Positions 26,514-34,995 of a stretch of DNA of 60,715 bases are shown one piece after another; within the stretch, counting starts at the first letter, position 1; every line of letters begins with the position of its first letter. The position numbers were made by a program, and so were the translations under genes. Source of the stretch: Xanthobacteraceae bacterium (GTDB taxonomy: Bacteria; Pseudomonadota; Alphaproteobacteria; Rhizobiales; Xanthobacteraceae); contig JALHRD010000031.1 of NCBI GenBank assembly GCA_022841625.1, forward strand, positions 1-60,715. Direction: 5' to 3'. A model generated the notes under the pieces. That model ran no database searches, had not been told where the DNA came from, and saw nothing but the letters and a program-made list of their open reading frames with translations.

Positions 26514-27554
26514 GTGCGCGGAAAGTTCAGCGGATGCCTCGCCGCGGCGGCGTTTATCATTGTTGCAACCGCCGCCCACGCGCAACCGAATTTCTACGAC
26601 GGCAAGACGGTCTCGCTGATTGTCGGCAACGCCGCCGGCGGCGGCTATGACGTGGCCGCCCGCGCACTGGCCCGCTACATGAAAAAATACATTCCGGGCG
26701 TCGCCAATATCGTCGTCAAGAACATGCAGGGCGCCGGCGGGCTGACCGCCGCCAATTTCATGTATTCGGTCGCGGAGCCCGACGGACTCACTTTCGCCGT
26801 GCTGTCGCGCAGCACACCGATGCAGCCGACGCTGGGCGTCGCGGCCGCCAAATTCAAGGCCGAGAATTATACCTGGCTCGGCACGTCATCGAGCTATGCG
26901 GACAGCGCCTATTTCCTGGTCACCATGGGGGATGCGCCGTTCCGCACGGTTGCCGATCTCAGGAACCCCGCGCTGCGGCCGGCAGTGATCGGCGGGCTCG
27001 GCGCCGGCGGCACCGATACCGATGTGGTGCTGGTCGCCCGCGACGTGCTCCAGCTCAACCTCAAACTGATCCGCGGCTATAAGGGCTCAACCGACCTTTC
27101 GATTGCGATGGAGCGCGGCGAAATCGACGGCCGCGCCATTGGCTGGGCGCCACTCCAGGTCGGTGCCTATCGCGGCTACATACAAGAGGGCAAGCTGCGC
27201 TTCCTGCTGCAATTCGGCCGCGAAACCCGCTGGGGCAAGATGCCGGACGTGCCGACCGCGCGCGAACTCGCGAGCAATCCGCAGGACCGTGCGATGCTTG
27301 AACTCGTGGAATTGCCGTTCCGCGTCACCTATCCCTATGTCGCACCGCCGAACGTTCCCGCGGACCGCGCTCAGGTGTTGCAGACGGCGTTTATGAAAAC
27401 ATTTCAGGACTCGGACTATCTTGAAGAAGCCAAGAAGCTCGACCTCGACGTCAGTCCGCTCGACGGCGCAACCGTGCGCGGCATGATCGCGCGGTTAGCG
27501 CAAAGCCCACCGGAGCTGATCGCCCGCTACAAGGCGATCTTGGATGGCAAATAG
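26514..27554 (+). CDS. Bug/TctC-like extracytoplasmic solute-binding protein
   Basis: This binding protein of about 346 residues is of the FYDGKTV branch. The signal core CLAAAAFIIVATAA ends near AHA-QP. The mature N-terminus is FYDGKTVSLIVGNAAGGGYD, with IPGVANIVVKNMQGAGG next. No ATG fits: GTG 26514 or TTG 26508 lie behind the strong GGAGGAAGGA site, and GTG has the better spacing. It closes the 23318-27554 series (binding protein, aldolase, amidohydrolase, binding protein). No TctA/B is encoded. Confidence 0.8.
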   Translation: MRGKFSGCLAAAAFIIVATAAHAQPNFYDGKTVSLIVGNAAGGGYDVAARALARYMKKYIPGVANIVVKNMQGAGGLTAANFMYSVAEPDGLTFAVLSRSTPMQPTLGVAAAKFKAENYTWLGTSSSYADSAYFLVTMGDAPFRTVADLRNPALRPAVIGGLGAGGTDTDVVLVARDVLQLNLKLIRGYKGSTDLSIAMERGEIDGRAIGWAPLQVGAYRGYIQEGKLRFLLQFGRETRWGKMPDVPTARELASNPQDRAMLELVELPFRVTYPYVAPPNVPADRAQVLQTAFMKTFQDSDYLEEAKKLDLDVSPLDGATVRGMIARLAQSPPELIARYKAILDGK

Positions 27555-27591
27555 GCTGAGCCCGGCTAGCCCGGGCGGGGTCACACGGCTC

Positions 27592-27620
27592 TTGACAGCG
27601 GAGTAGTGATGAATTATGAT
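27592..27620 (+). promoter_or_regulatory. Near-consensus sigma-70-type promoter of the tetR-efflux operon
   Basis: TTGACA at 27592-27597 is separated by exactly 17 bases from TATGAT at 27615-27620. This matches the bacterial housekeeping consensus in all -35 positions and five of six -10 positions, in an otherwise GC-rich region. Transcription would start near 27627, 35 bases before the regulator ATG. Confidence 0.75.
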
Positions 27621-27628
27621 TTTCATCA
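27607..27628. promoter_or_regulatory. Inverted repeat over the -10 box, candidate TetR-family operator
   Basis: TGATGAA (27607-27613) and TTCATCA (27622-27628) form a perfect 7-base inverted repeat with an 8-base spacer that contains the -10 hexamer. A protein bound there would block RNA polymerase. The size and position are typical for autoregulating TetR-type repressors; binding by the downstream regulator is inferred. Confidence 0.6.
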
Positions 27629-27661
27629 ATTATCATTTTCGACCGCGAGACGCCTGCCGCC

Positions 27662-28270
27662 ATGAACGCGCAGCCCAAGACCAGCCCCGGCGATACCCGC
27701 GAGCGGATCATGGAAATCGCCGAGGCGCTGTTCCGTCGTCTCGGCTACGCCAAGACCGCCGTTGCCGACATCGCGTCCGAACTCGATATGTCGCCGGCCA
27801 ATGTGTACCGGTTCTTCCCCTCCAAGAATGCGATCGTCCAGGCGATCTGCCAACGCTGCCTCAACGAGATCAATGAAAAGGCCTGGATGGTTGCGCGCTC
27901 GGGGGCTCCGGCAAGCGAACGCCTGGAGCGCATCTCGCTCGAAATCCTCGCTTATCACAAGGAAAACCTCCTTGAAGAACAAAAGGTTAATGACATCGTC
28001 CTGGTTGCGATGGAGCAGAACTGGGACGCCATCATGGCCCACAAAGAGGTCATTCGCACGGCCGTTGAGTTGATTCTGCGCGACGGCATCGCGGCGAACG
28101 AGTTCGACCCGGTCGATCCGCGTGAAACCTCTGCCCAGATCTTGAGGGCTTGTGTCGGCTTCTGTCATCCGGTCCTGGTCGCCCAAGGTCTCCAAGAAGG
28201 CCATGACCTGGAAGCCGCTGCGCGTTCCTTGGTCCGTTTCCTGCTGCGCGCCATCACCCAGCGAAAGTAG
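27662..28270 (+). CDS. TetR/AcrR-family transcriptional regulator
   Basis: This 202-residue protein has the TetR DNA-binding domain at residues 12-60: helix-turn-helix AVADIASELDMSPANVYRFF, then the conserved PSKNAIVQAI. The remainder is an all-helical ligand/dimer domain of usual length. It lies 8 bases upstream of the efflux adaptor and RND pump genes, so it probably represses this operon and itself through the inverted repeat at 27607-27628. No strong ribosome site precedes the ATG. The inducer is unknown. Confidence 0.92.
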   Translation: MNAQPKTSPGDTRERIMEIAEALFRRLGYAKTAVADIASELDMSPANVYRFFPSKNAIVQAICQRCLNEINEKAWMVARSGAPASERLERISLEILAYHKENLLEEQKVNDIVLVAMEQNWDAIMAHKEVIRTAVELILRDGIAANEFDPVDPRETSAQILRACVGFCHPVLVAQGLQEGHDLEAAARSLVRFLLRAITQRK

Positions 28271-28277
28271 TCTGTTC

Positions 28278-29435
28278 ATGTACATTCCCCCTCAGGCTCC
28301 ATTGCGACTGAATACTGACGATTTCATATTTTCGTTACTCGTCAGTCGTCACCACTTGCGCACGCGCTCGGCTGCCGCGGCATTGACAGCGGCGCTCCTA
28401 TTGGCCGGCTGCCAGGCGGAAACCGCGCCTACCCCCGTATTGGACCGCCCGGCGCAGGTTCAGCGTGTCATGTTTGACGCCACAACCGTCAAGCGCGAAT
28501 TCGTCGGCGTCGTGCGGGCGCGCCACGAAACCGATCTTGGGTTCCGAATTGGCGGCAAGATCGTGACACGCGTCGTCAATGTTGGCGACCGGGTGCGCAG
28601 CGGCGACGTTATCGCACGGCTCGACCCCCAGGATCTGCAACTCCAGGTCGGAAGCGCCGAAGCCGAACTTGCGGCGGCCATATCGGCCCTGGTGCAAGCC
28701 GCCGCCGACCTCAGACGTTACACGACATTGAAAGAGCGCGGCCACGCCGCCTTTGCCGATTTCGACCGCAGGCAAGCGGCCAACGACGAGGCCGAGGGCC
28801 GCGTTGAGCGCGCGCGCCGGGCGCTCGACCTCGCCCGCAATCAACATGCCTATGCTGACCTCAGGGCCAACGCCGACGGCGTCATCACCGCAACGCCCGC
28901 CGAGCCCGGCCAAGTGGTCGCCGTCGGACAGCCGGTGGCGCGGCTCGCCCACCGTGGCGAGACCGAGGCGGTCGTCGCACTGCCCGAAACTTGGCTCGCC
29001 GAAGTGCGGCGGACAACAGCGGCAGTGCAGTTGTGGTCCGATCGCGACCGGCGATTTGCGGCCACGCTGCGCGAACTCTCACCGCAGGCCGATCCCGCGA
29101 CTCGTACGTTTGCAGCGCGGTTCACGATCATCGATGCCGATGACTCCGTTGCGCTCGGCATGACCGCCACCGTGATCCTCGAACGCACCCGCGATGTGCC
29201 GGTGGCTCGATTGCCGCTGGCCGCCATCCTCAATCGTGGAACCGGTCCGTCGGTCTATGTAATCGACGATACCGGCGCGCTCCGGCTGCGTGCCGTATCG
29301 ATCGCCGAATTCACCAGCGATGCCGCGCTCGTCTCCGCGGGTATTCACGACGGCGAGCGCGTTGTCACGCTCGGCGTGCACAAGCTTGAGGCGGGGCTCA
29401 AGGTCCGCCCAGTCGAAAAAACGGCGGCTCGGTAA
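28278..29435 (+). CDS. RND efflux periplasmic adaptor (membrane fusion protein), lipoprotein
   Basis: This 385-residue adaptor links the inner-membrane RND pump to an outer-membrane channel. A lipobox (LLAGC, Cys45) follows a hydrophobic stretch, so it is probably lipid-anchored in the periplasm. The biotinyl-lipoyl-like halves FRIGGKIVTRVVNVGDRVRSGDVIARLD and DLRANADGVITATPAEPGQVV flank an alpha-hairpin (about 120-180). Beta-barrel and membrane-proximal domains follow. ATG 28278 leaves a rather long 30-residue leader; a TTG at about 28356 would be a more normal signal-peptide start. It is translated with the RND pump 22 bases later. Confidence 0.9.
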   Translation: MYIPPQAPLRLNTDDFIFSLLVSRHHLRTRSAAAALTAALLLAGCQAETAPTPVLDRPAQVQRVMFDATTVKREFVGVVRARHETDLGFRIGGKIVTRVVNVGDRVRSGDVIARLDPQDLQLQVGSAEAELAAAISALVQAAADLRRYTTLKERGHAAFADFDRRQAANDEAEGRVERARRALDLARNQHAYADLRANADGVITATPAEPGQVVAVGQPVARLAHRGETEAVVALPETWLAEVRRTTAAVQLWSDRDRRFAATLRELSPQADPATRTFAARFTIIDADDSVALGMTATVILERTRDVPVARLPLAAILNRGTGPSVYVIDDTGALRLRAVSIAEFTSDAALVSAGIHDGERVVTLGVHKLEAGLKVRPVEKTAAR

Positions 29436-29457
29436 CCAGGCGCGGGGAGGCGGCGTG

Positions 29458-32400
29458 ATGAAGCGTTTCAACCTGTCGGAATGGGCGATCACGCACCAGC
29501 CGCTGGTCTTGTTCCTGATCTTCCTGATCAGCGCCGCAGGGCTCTACGCCTATTCCAAACTAGGGCGCGCGGAAGATCCGAACTTCACGATCAAGGTCAT
29601 GAATATCCAGGTTGCCTGGCCGGGTGCGACCGCTACCGAATTGAAGGGCCAGGTCGTCGACAAGATCGAAAAGAAGCTTCAGGACCTCCCGTATCTCGAC
29701 CGCGTCGTCAGCTATTCGCAGCCCGGCAACGCCTTCATCCAGGTCAACCTTTCGGACACGACGCCGCCGCGGCGCGTTCCGGAGCTGTGGTATCAAGTGC
29801 GCAAGAAAGTCGGCGACATGCGCGGCGATCTGCCGGCAGGCGTCATCGGCCCCCATTTCAACGACGAGTTTGGCGACGTCTATTCGGCCCTCTACATGAT
29901 CACGGCCGACGGCCTGTCGCTCGCGGAGATCAAACGACTGTCGGAAGACATCCGACAACAGCTATTGCGCGTGCAGGGCGTCAACAAGGTCGATCTCATC
30001 GGCGTGCAGCCCGAACGGATCTTCATCGAGTTCAGTCATGCCCGGCTCGCCACACTCGGGATCGCCCCGCAGCAGATCTTTGACAGCATCGCGCGACAGA
30101 ATGCGGTGGTGTCCGGCGGATCGATCGACAGCTCGGCCGACCGCATTCATCTGCGCGTGGCAGGCGCGTTCTCTGGCACCGACGCGATCGCGGCGGTGCC
30201 CGTGCACGCCGATGGCCGGGTGTTCCGGCTCGACGACATCGCGACGGTTCGGCGCGGTTACGAAGACCCACCGCAATTCATCTTGCGCGAGGGCGGCCGG
30301 CCGGCGCTCGGTGTTGGCGTCTCCATGCAGGACGGCGCGAACATCCTCACGCTCGGCGAAAACCTCCGGCAGGCGATGCGGGCGATTACCGCCGAGCTGC
30401 CGGTCGGCATCGAGATTACGCAGATCGCCGACCAGCCGCGTATCGTCGACGGCTCGGTCTCCGAGTTCATCAAGGCGTTTCTCGAAGCGCTCGGCATCGT
30501 GCTGTTGGTGAGTTTCATCACGCTGGGATGGCGCACCGGAATTGTCGTCGCGCTCTCGGTGCCGCTGGTGCTCGCGATCGTTTTCATTGTCATGTACGCG
30601 ACCGGTATCGACCTGCACCGCATTACGCTCGGCGCCCTGATCATCGCGCTCGGGCTCCTGGTCGATGACGCGATCATCGCCATCGAAATGATGGTGGTGA
30701 AGATGGAGCAGGGCCTCGACCGCGCCCGTGCCGCCACCTTTGCCTGGACTTCGACCGCATTCCCGATGCTGACCGGCACGCTGGTAACGGCGGCAGGCTT
30801 CCTGCCGGTCGGATTCGCCAATTCCAGCACCGGTGAATATGCCGGTGGCATTTTCTGGATTGTCGTGCTCGCTTTGGTCGCATCCTGGTTTGTGGCGGTC
30901 CTGTTCACTCCCTACCTCGGCGCTAAGCTGCTGCCGGACTTCGTCAAGCTCGCCGCTGGGCGTCGGGGTCACCATCCCGTTGACCTTTACCACACCCGCA
31001 TCTACCGCGCGCTGCGGCGGTTGATCGAGCTGTGCCTGCACTGGCGCAAGTCCGTGGTCGCGGCCACCGTCCTGTTGTTTGTCGGATCGATCGCAATCTT
31101 CCCACTTGTGCAACAGCAGTTCTTCCCGACCTCGACGCGCACCGAGCTGTTTTTCGAACTCCAAATGCCGGAAGGCACAGCGATCGGCGTCACCGACGCC
31201 GCGGCGCGGAAAGCCGAGCGACTGCTCGGCGACGATCCCGATATCGCGACCTATACGAGCTATGTCGGTCAAGGCGCGCCGCGATTCTGGCTCGGGCTCA
31301 ATCCGGTGCTGCCGAACACAAGCTTTGCGCAGATTGTGATCGTCACCAAGGACCTCAAGGCCCGCGAGCGCGTCAAGGCGCGCCTCGAAAAGGCGCTTGC
31401 CGCCGGCGCATTGCCGGAGGCGCGCACACGGGTTGACCGCTTCGTGTTCGGCCCGCCGGTCGGCTATCCGGTGCAGTTCCGCGTCACCGGACCCGATCCG
31501 CTCAAGGTGCGCGACATCGCCGAGCAGATTCGCAAGGAGATGGCGCAAAATCGCAAGCTCATCGAGCCGCACCTTGACTGGGGCGAGCAGGCACGCTCGA
31601 TCAGCCTCGCGATCAATCAGGACCGCGCCCGCGCGCTTGGTCTGACCCCGCAGGACGTCGCGCAAACGCTGCAAACCCTGCTCTCAGGCCTGACCTTGAC
31701 TCAGTATCGCGACGGCATCGAGAGCATCGACGTGGTGGCCCGTGCCATCGCGGCCGAACGGCTCGACCTTGATCGCCTGCCGGACCTGACGATCGCCACC
31801 CGCAGCGGGATCGCGGTGCCGCTCGCGCAGGTCGCCGAGATCAAATACGCGTATGAGGAACCGATCCTGTGGCGCCGCAATCGCGACCTTGTGCTGACAG
31901 TGCGCAGCGATATCGTCGACGGCGTGCAGGCGCCCGACATCAGCAGCGAGGTGCTGCCGCGGCTCAAGCCGATCAGGGACGCCCTGCCCTACGGCTATCG
32001 CATCGAGACCGGCGGCGCGATTGAGGAGAGCGAGAAGGCCAACGCATCGCTTGCCGCGATCTTTCCGGTCATGGCGGCGGTGATGCTGGTGATCCTCATG
32101 ATTCAGCTGCAGAGCTTTTCGCGGCTTGCGCTCGTGCTCGTGACCGCTCCGCTCGGTATCGTGGGAGCGACCGGCGCACTCTTGATCTCCGGCCGGCCGT
32201 TCGGCTTCGTCGCTCTGCTCGGCATGATCGCGCTCGCCGGTATGATCATGCGCAATACCGTGATCCTGGTCGATCAAATCGATCACGACATCGCCGCCGG
32301 GCACGCGCGTTACCAAGCGATCATCGATGCTACGGTTCGCCGCGCCCGCCCCGTCATACTCACCGCGCTCGCGGCGATCCTGGCGATGATCCCATTGGCC

Positions 32401-32598
32401 GGCAGCCTGTTCTGGGGGCCGATGGCGATCACCATCATGGGCGGCTTGTTCGTGGCTACGATCCTGACATTGCTGGTGGTGCCGGCGTTGTACGCGCTGT
32501 GGTTCCGCGTGCGGGAGCACGAGCCGACGGCCGCAATTGCCGGTGCGGCGGATGCCACAGACCGCGAGCTGATTCCGCTTCGGGTGGCCGCGGAATGA
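29458..32598 (+). CDS. RND-family efflux transporter permease (AcrB-like)
   Basis: This 1046-residue inner-membrane proton-driven pump has the standard RND layout: a first TM near residues 12-32, a large periplasmic loop, six TM segments (about 340-550), a second loop, and the final TM block. The proton-relay acidic pair is in LLVDDAIIAIE in TM4. The TM10-11 region carries the matching MRNTVILVDQIDHD. Length equals that of the AcrB/MexB class, and the DPNFTIK/PGATATELKGQV start is typical of the more distant proteobacterial branch. GGGGAGG lies 7 bases before the ATG. No outer-membrane channel gene follows, so it must use one encoded elsewhere. The substrate is unknown. Confidence 0.93.
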   Translation: MKRFNLSEWAITHQPLVLFLIFLISAAGLYAYSKLGRAEDPNFTIKVMNIQVAWPGATATELKGQVVDKIEKKLQDLPYLDRVVSYSQPGNAFIQVNLSDTTPPRRVPELWYQVRKKVGDMRGDLPAGVIGPHFNDEFGDVYSALYMITADGLSLAEIKRLSEDIRQQLLRVQGVNKVDLIGVQPERIFIEFSHARLATLGIAPQQIFDSIARQNAVVSGGSIDSSADRIHLRVAGAFSGTDAIAAVPVHADGRVFRLDDIATVRRGYEDPPQFILREGGRPALGVGVSMQDGANILTLGENLRQAMRAITAELPVGIEITQIADQPRIVDGSVSEFIKAFLEALGIVLLVSFITLGWRTGIVVALSVPLVLAIVFIVMYATGIDLHRITLGALIIALGLLVDDAIIAIEMMVVKMEQGLDRARAATFAWTSTAFPMLTGTLVTAAGFLPVGFANSSTGEYAGGIFWIVVLALVASWFVAVLFTPYLGAKLLPDFVKLAAGRRGHHPVDLYHTRIYRALRRLIELCLHWRKSVVAATVLLFVGSIAIFPLVQQQFFPTSTRTELFFELQMPEGTAIGVTDAAARKAERLLGDDPDIATYTSYVGQGAPRFWLGLNPVLPNTSFAQIVIVTKDLKARERVKARLEKALAAGALPEARTRVDRFVFGPPVGYPVQFRVTGPDPLKVRDIAEQIRKEMAQNRKLIEPHLDWGEQARSISLAINQDRARALGLTPQDVAQTLQTLLSGLTLTQYRDGIESIDVVARAIAAERLDLDRLPDLTIATRSGIAVPLAQVAEIKYAYEEPILWRRNRDLVLTVRSDIVDGVQAPDISSEVLPRLKPIRDALPYGYRIETGGAIEESEKANASLAAIFPVMAAVMLVILMIQLQSFSRLALVLVTAPLGIVGATGALLISGRPFGFVALLGMIALAGMIMRNTVILVDQIDHDIAAGHARYQAIIDATVRRARPVILTALAAILAMIPLAGSLFWGPMAITIMGGLFVATILTLLVVPALYALWFRVREHEPTAAIAGAADATDRELIPLRVAAE

Positions 32599-32797
32599 CG
32601 TCGCGAACGGCAGCGCGCGAAGGTCTGATCCCGATTGACCAGCAAACGCACCAATCGTATTTTTGCCGCGCCCAAGTTTTCGGTCTGCCTTGCCTAGCTC
32701 CCGCCATGGGTTGCTCCCAAGTCACGTCCAAAACTCGGACTTGATGTTCGCTCACGAGCGACTCAATCGACCCTTAAGATCCTCTAAGGAGACGGCG

Positions 32798-32998
32798 ATG
32801 CCTACCGGAACTGTAAAATGGTTTAACCCAACCAAGGGTTACGGTTTCATTCAACCACAAGGCGGCGGCAAGGACGTGTTCGTCCATATTTCCGCGGTCG
32901 AACGCGCAGGCCTGAGCACCCTCAACGAGGGCCAGACCGTGACCTACGAAATCGTCAGCAATCGCGGCCGCGAGTCTGCCGAAAATCTGAAAGTTTGA
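32798..32998 (+). CDS. Cold-shock protein, CspA family
   Basis: This 66-residue single-stranded nucleic-acid-binding protein contains RNP1 (KGYGFIQ) and RNP2 (DVFVHIS) in a five-strand OB fold, and it acts as an RNA chaperone. AAGGAG stands just before the ATG. About 200 non-coding bases separate it from the RND gene. A long 5' leader of this kind is common in csp genes and often thermoresponsive, though this is not shown here. Confidence 0.95.
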   Translation: MPTGTVKWFNPTKGYGFIQPQGGGKDVFVHISAVERAGLSTLNEGQTVTYEIVSNRGRESAENLKV

Positions 32999-33020
32999 TT
33001 TTTCGATTGCACTTCCGGGA

Positions 33021-33042
33021 GCCGCCAGATTGCTATGGCGGC
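33021..33042 (+). terminator. Hairpin after the cold-shock gene
   Basis: GCCGCCA (33021-33027) and TGGCGGC (33036-33042) form a 7-bp stem with an 8-base loop, 23 bases after the csp stop. No run of T follows, so it is only a candidate for termination or mRNA stabilisation. Confidence 0.4.
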
Positions 33043-33139
33043 CCTCGTAACACACTTCGCGCTAACAAACCGTGCATGTCGCTTCGGTTTGCCGCCGCCG
33101 CGTGCGCATAAAGCACAATGTGTGCATGTGGAACTTTGA

Positions 33140-34030
33140 TCACGGATATCCCGGGAACTGCCCGAACGATCCGAACCCCCAATAAGCCCGCAGCGCATCC
33201 GCCGGCCAAACCTTCGGGCGCTGCGGGAAATCTTGATGCCAGGGCCGCGGCTCGAAATAGCCGAGCTCCTCGTCGCGCATGATGTCCATCTCGGCGAAAA
33301 TCTCGACGCGCTGGTCGTCGGGATTGCGGTGGTAGGCGGCAATGTTGTGCCCGACCAGATGGCGGATCGGCCCCCATACCAAATGAATAGCGTTGCGCGC
33401 GAGAAAATCGCTGGCGCGCTGCACCTCCGCCATGTCCGCCACCTCGAAAGCGATATGGTGCAATCGCTCTTCCTCGTAGCGCGCGAAATTGACCGTGTGG
33501 TGATCGCGGCCGCAGCGCAGGAATGAAAACCGCTCACCCATCCAGTCCGACACTTTGAAGCCGAGCACATCGGTATAGAAGCGCGTCACTTTCACGGGGT
33601 CGTTGCAACGATAGGCCAAGTGTCCGAACTTCAGCGGCATGACGCCCTGCTCAACGCTGTCACGGCCGCTGTGGCGGTAATCGGCATAGATTTCAACGGT
33701 CGTGCCCTTCGGGTCGGCGAACACCACCGCCTTCTCTACCCCCGGTGAGATGCCGCTGCGTAATTCGCTTTTGACGCCCTCCTTGGCCAATGCTTTCTGC
33801 ACATCGCCAAGGTCGCTGCCAGGCGCAATCTGAAACGCGGACCGCACCAGATTGGCGTTGTCGCCCGCCTCGACCGCAATCGCTTCCTCGCCATATTTGG
33901 TCGCGAGGAATACGCGGTTCTTGTCTTGGCCGACGACGGTGAGACCAATAATCCGGGTCCAGTAGTCCACGATCCGCGCGAGGTCGGGTGTGTTGAAAGT
34001 CGCATGCCCGAGACGCTTGACCTGAATCAT
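33140..34030 (-). CDS. VOC-superfamily (glyoxalase/extradiol dioxygenase-like) protein, two domains
   Basis: This 296-residue protein consists of two vicinal-oxygen-chelate modules, the layout of type I extradiol (catechol 2,3-type) dioxygenases. The first begins RLGHATFNTPDLARIVDYWT, and the second MPLKFGHLAYRCNDPVKVTRFYTD. Candidate metal ligands are the His in the second-domain GHLAYR, the His in HHIAFEV and the Glu in RVEIFAEMD. This is an iron site of the 2-His-1-carboxylate type. ATG 34030 has GGGAG 8 bases upstream. It stands alone, convergent to the cold-shock gene. The substrate is not identifiable; ring cleavage of a catechol-like compound is the best guess. Confidence 0.82.
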   Translation of the reverse strand: MIQVKRLGHATFNTPDLARIVDYWTRIIGLTVVGQDKNRVFLATKYGEEAIAVEAGDNANLVRSAFQIAPGSDLGDVQKALAKEGVKSELRSGISPGVEKAVVFADPKGTTVEIYADYRHSGRDSVEQGVMPLKFGHLAYRCNDPVKVTRFYTDVLGFKVSDWMGERFSFLRCGRDHHTVNFARYEEERLHHIAFEVADMAEVQRASDFLARNAIHLVWGPIRHLVGHNIAAYHRNPDDQRVEIFAEMDIMRDEELGYFEPRPWHQDFPQRPKVWPADALRAYWGFGSFGQFPGYP

Positions 34031-34192
34031 TGCCAATTCTCCCAAAATTGATCGTCCATAATTGTCACCGATTTCAGCAAGCGGGCAAACTGCCGATAGC
34101 CGCATAGTTACCCACAGGCTCTCCACCGCAATTGAACAGCGACAATCCAACGCGCCCCAGTTGTGCCCCATTCCATCACTTTCGTAGGCGGT

Positions 34193-34981
34193 ATGGTTGG
34201 GTGGGTCCGCGTTGTCATTTTAGGTGTGATGTCAGGCGTGGCGTTCGATGCCTCCGCCAAGGATATGGTCGCTCATTGTGGCGCCGAAGTAACCACGCCA
34301 GCGCGCGTGTTGCGTGTCATCGATGGCCGAAGCTTTGTGATGGAAGACGGCCACGAAATCCGCTTGGCCGCGCTTGAGGTTCCCGCCCTAACGGCGCCGG
34401 CCGGCCTAGCCGCCCGCGAGGCCCTGGCGGCGCTGGTTCAAGGCAAAGCCATTGGACTGCATCGGACGGCGACCGACGCTGATCGCTACGGCCGCACCGC
34501 CGCCCATGCCTTCATAGCCGATGAGCGCGGGGCCCAGTCGGTGGCCCATGCGCTGCTGGCCCGAGGCCACGCCCGGGTCGGCGCGCAGGTTGGCGATCCG
34601 GCCTGTGCCAAAGAGCTGTTTTCACAAGAAAGTGTGGCCCGGACGCGGGGGATTGGCCTATGGAACGATCCGGATTATGCCATAATTAAAGGCGGTGACC
34701 TGATCGGATTAACGACCGGACGGGGGCGCTTTGTGGTGGTGGAAGGCAGAGTGGCCTCGGTGCGCGAAAGCGGCGGCACGATTTACGTGAATTTCGGCCG
34801 CCGATGGTCGCAGGCGCTGACAGTCACAATATTGAAACGGGACGAACGCATGTTTACCGGTGCCGGACTGAGCCCCCAGACCTTCGATAACCGGCACCTG
34901 CGGGTGCGGGGCTGGGTCGAGCTTCGTAACGGTCCACGGATTGAAGCCAGCCGCCCGGAGCAGATTGAGTTTGTAAGGTAG
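34193..34981 (+). CDS. Thermonuclease (SNase)-like exported protein
   Basis: This protein of about 262 residues has a signal-like N-terminus (VRVVILGVMSGVAFDASA). The staphylococcal-nuclease fold follows: RVLRVIDGRSFVMEDGHEIRLAALEVP, then DRYGRTAAHAFI with the phosphate-binding Arg, and the helical tail ARTRGIGLW. The loop where nucleases have Asp of the calcium site (RLxGIDxPE) reads RLAALEVPAL, so the canonical Asp and Glu are not both present and nuclease activity is doubtful. A second OB-like part follows (residues 165-262). GTG 34163 is an alternative start. The M48 protease starts within 15 bases downstream, so the two are likely co-transcribed. Confidence 0.7.
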   Translation: MVGWVRVVILGVMSGVAFDASAKDMVAHCGAEVTTPARVLRVIDGRSFVMEDGHEIRLAALEVPALTAPAGLAAREALAALVQGKAIGLHRTATDADRYGRTAAHAFIADERGAQSVAHALLARGHARVGAQVGDPACAKELFSQESVARTRGIGLWNDPDYAIIKGGDLIGLTTGRGRFVVVEGRVASVRESGGTIYVNFGRRWSQALTVTILKRDERMFTGAGLSPQTFDNRHLRVRGWVELRNGPRIEASRPEQIEFVR

Positions 34982-34995
34982 TATTGAAGGCAACC

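Noticed and set aside
29962-31674. Very long minus-strand open frame (570 codons) opposite the RND pump
   Set aside because: It is antisense to a clearly coding gene. The translation is rich in His, Asp, Arg and Gln without any fold, as expected from the reverse of GC-rich codons.
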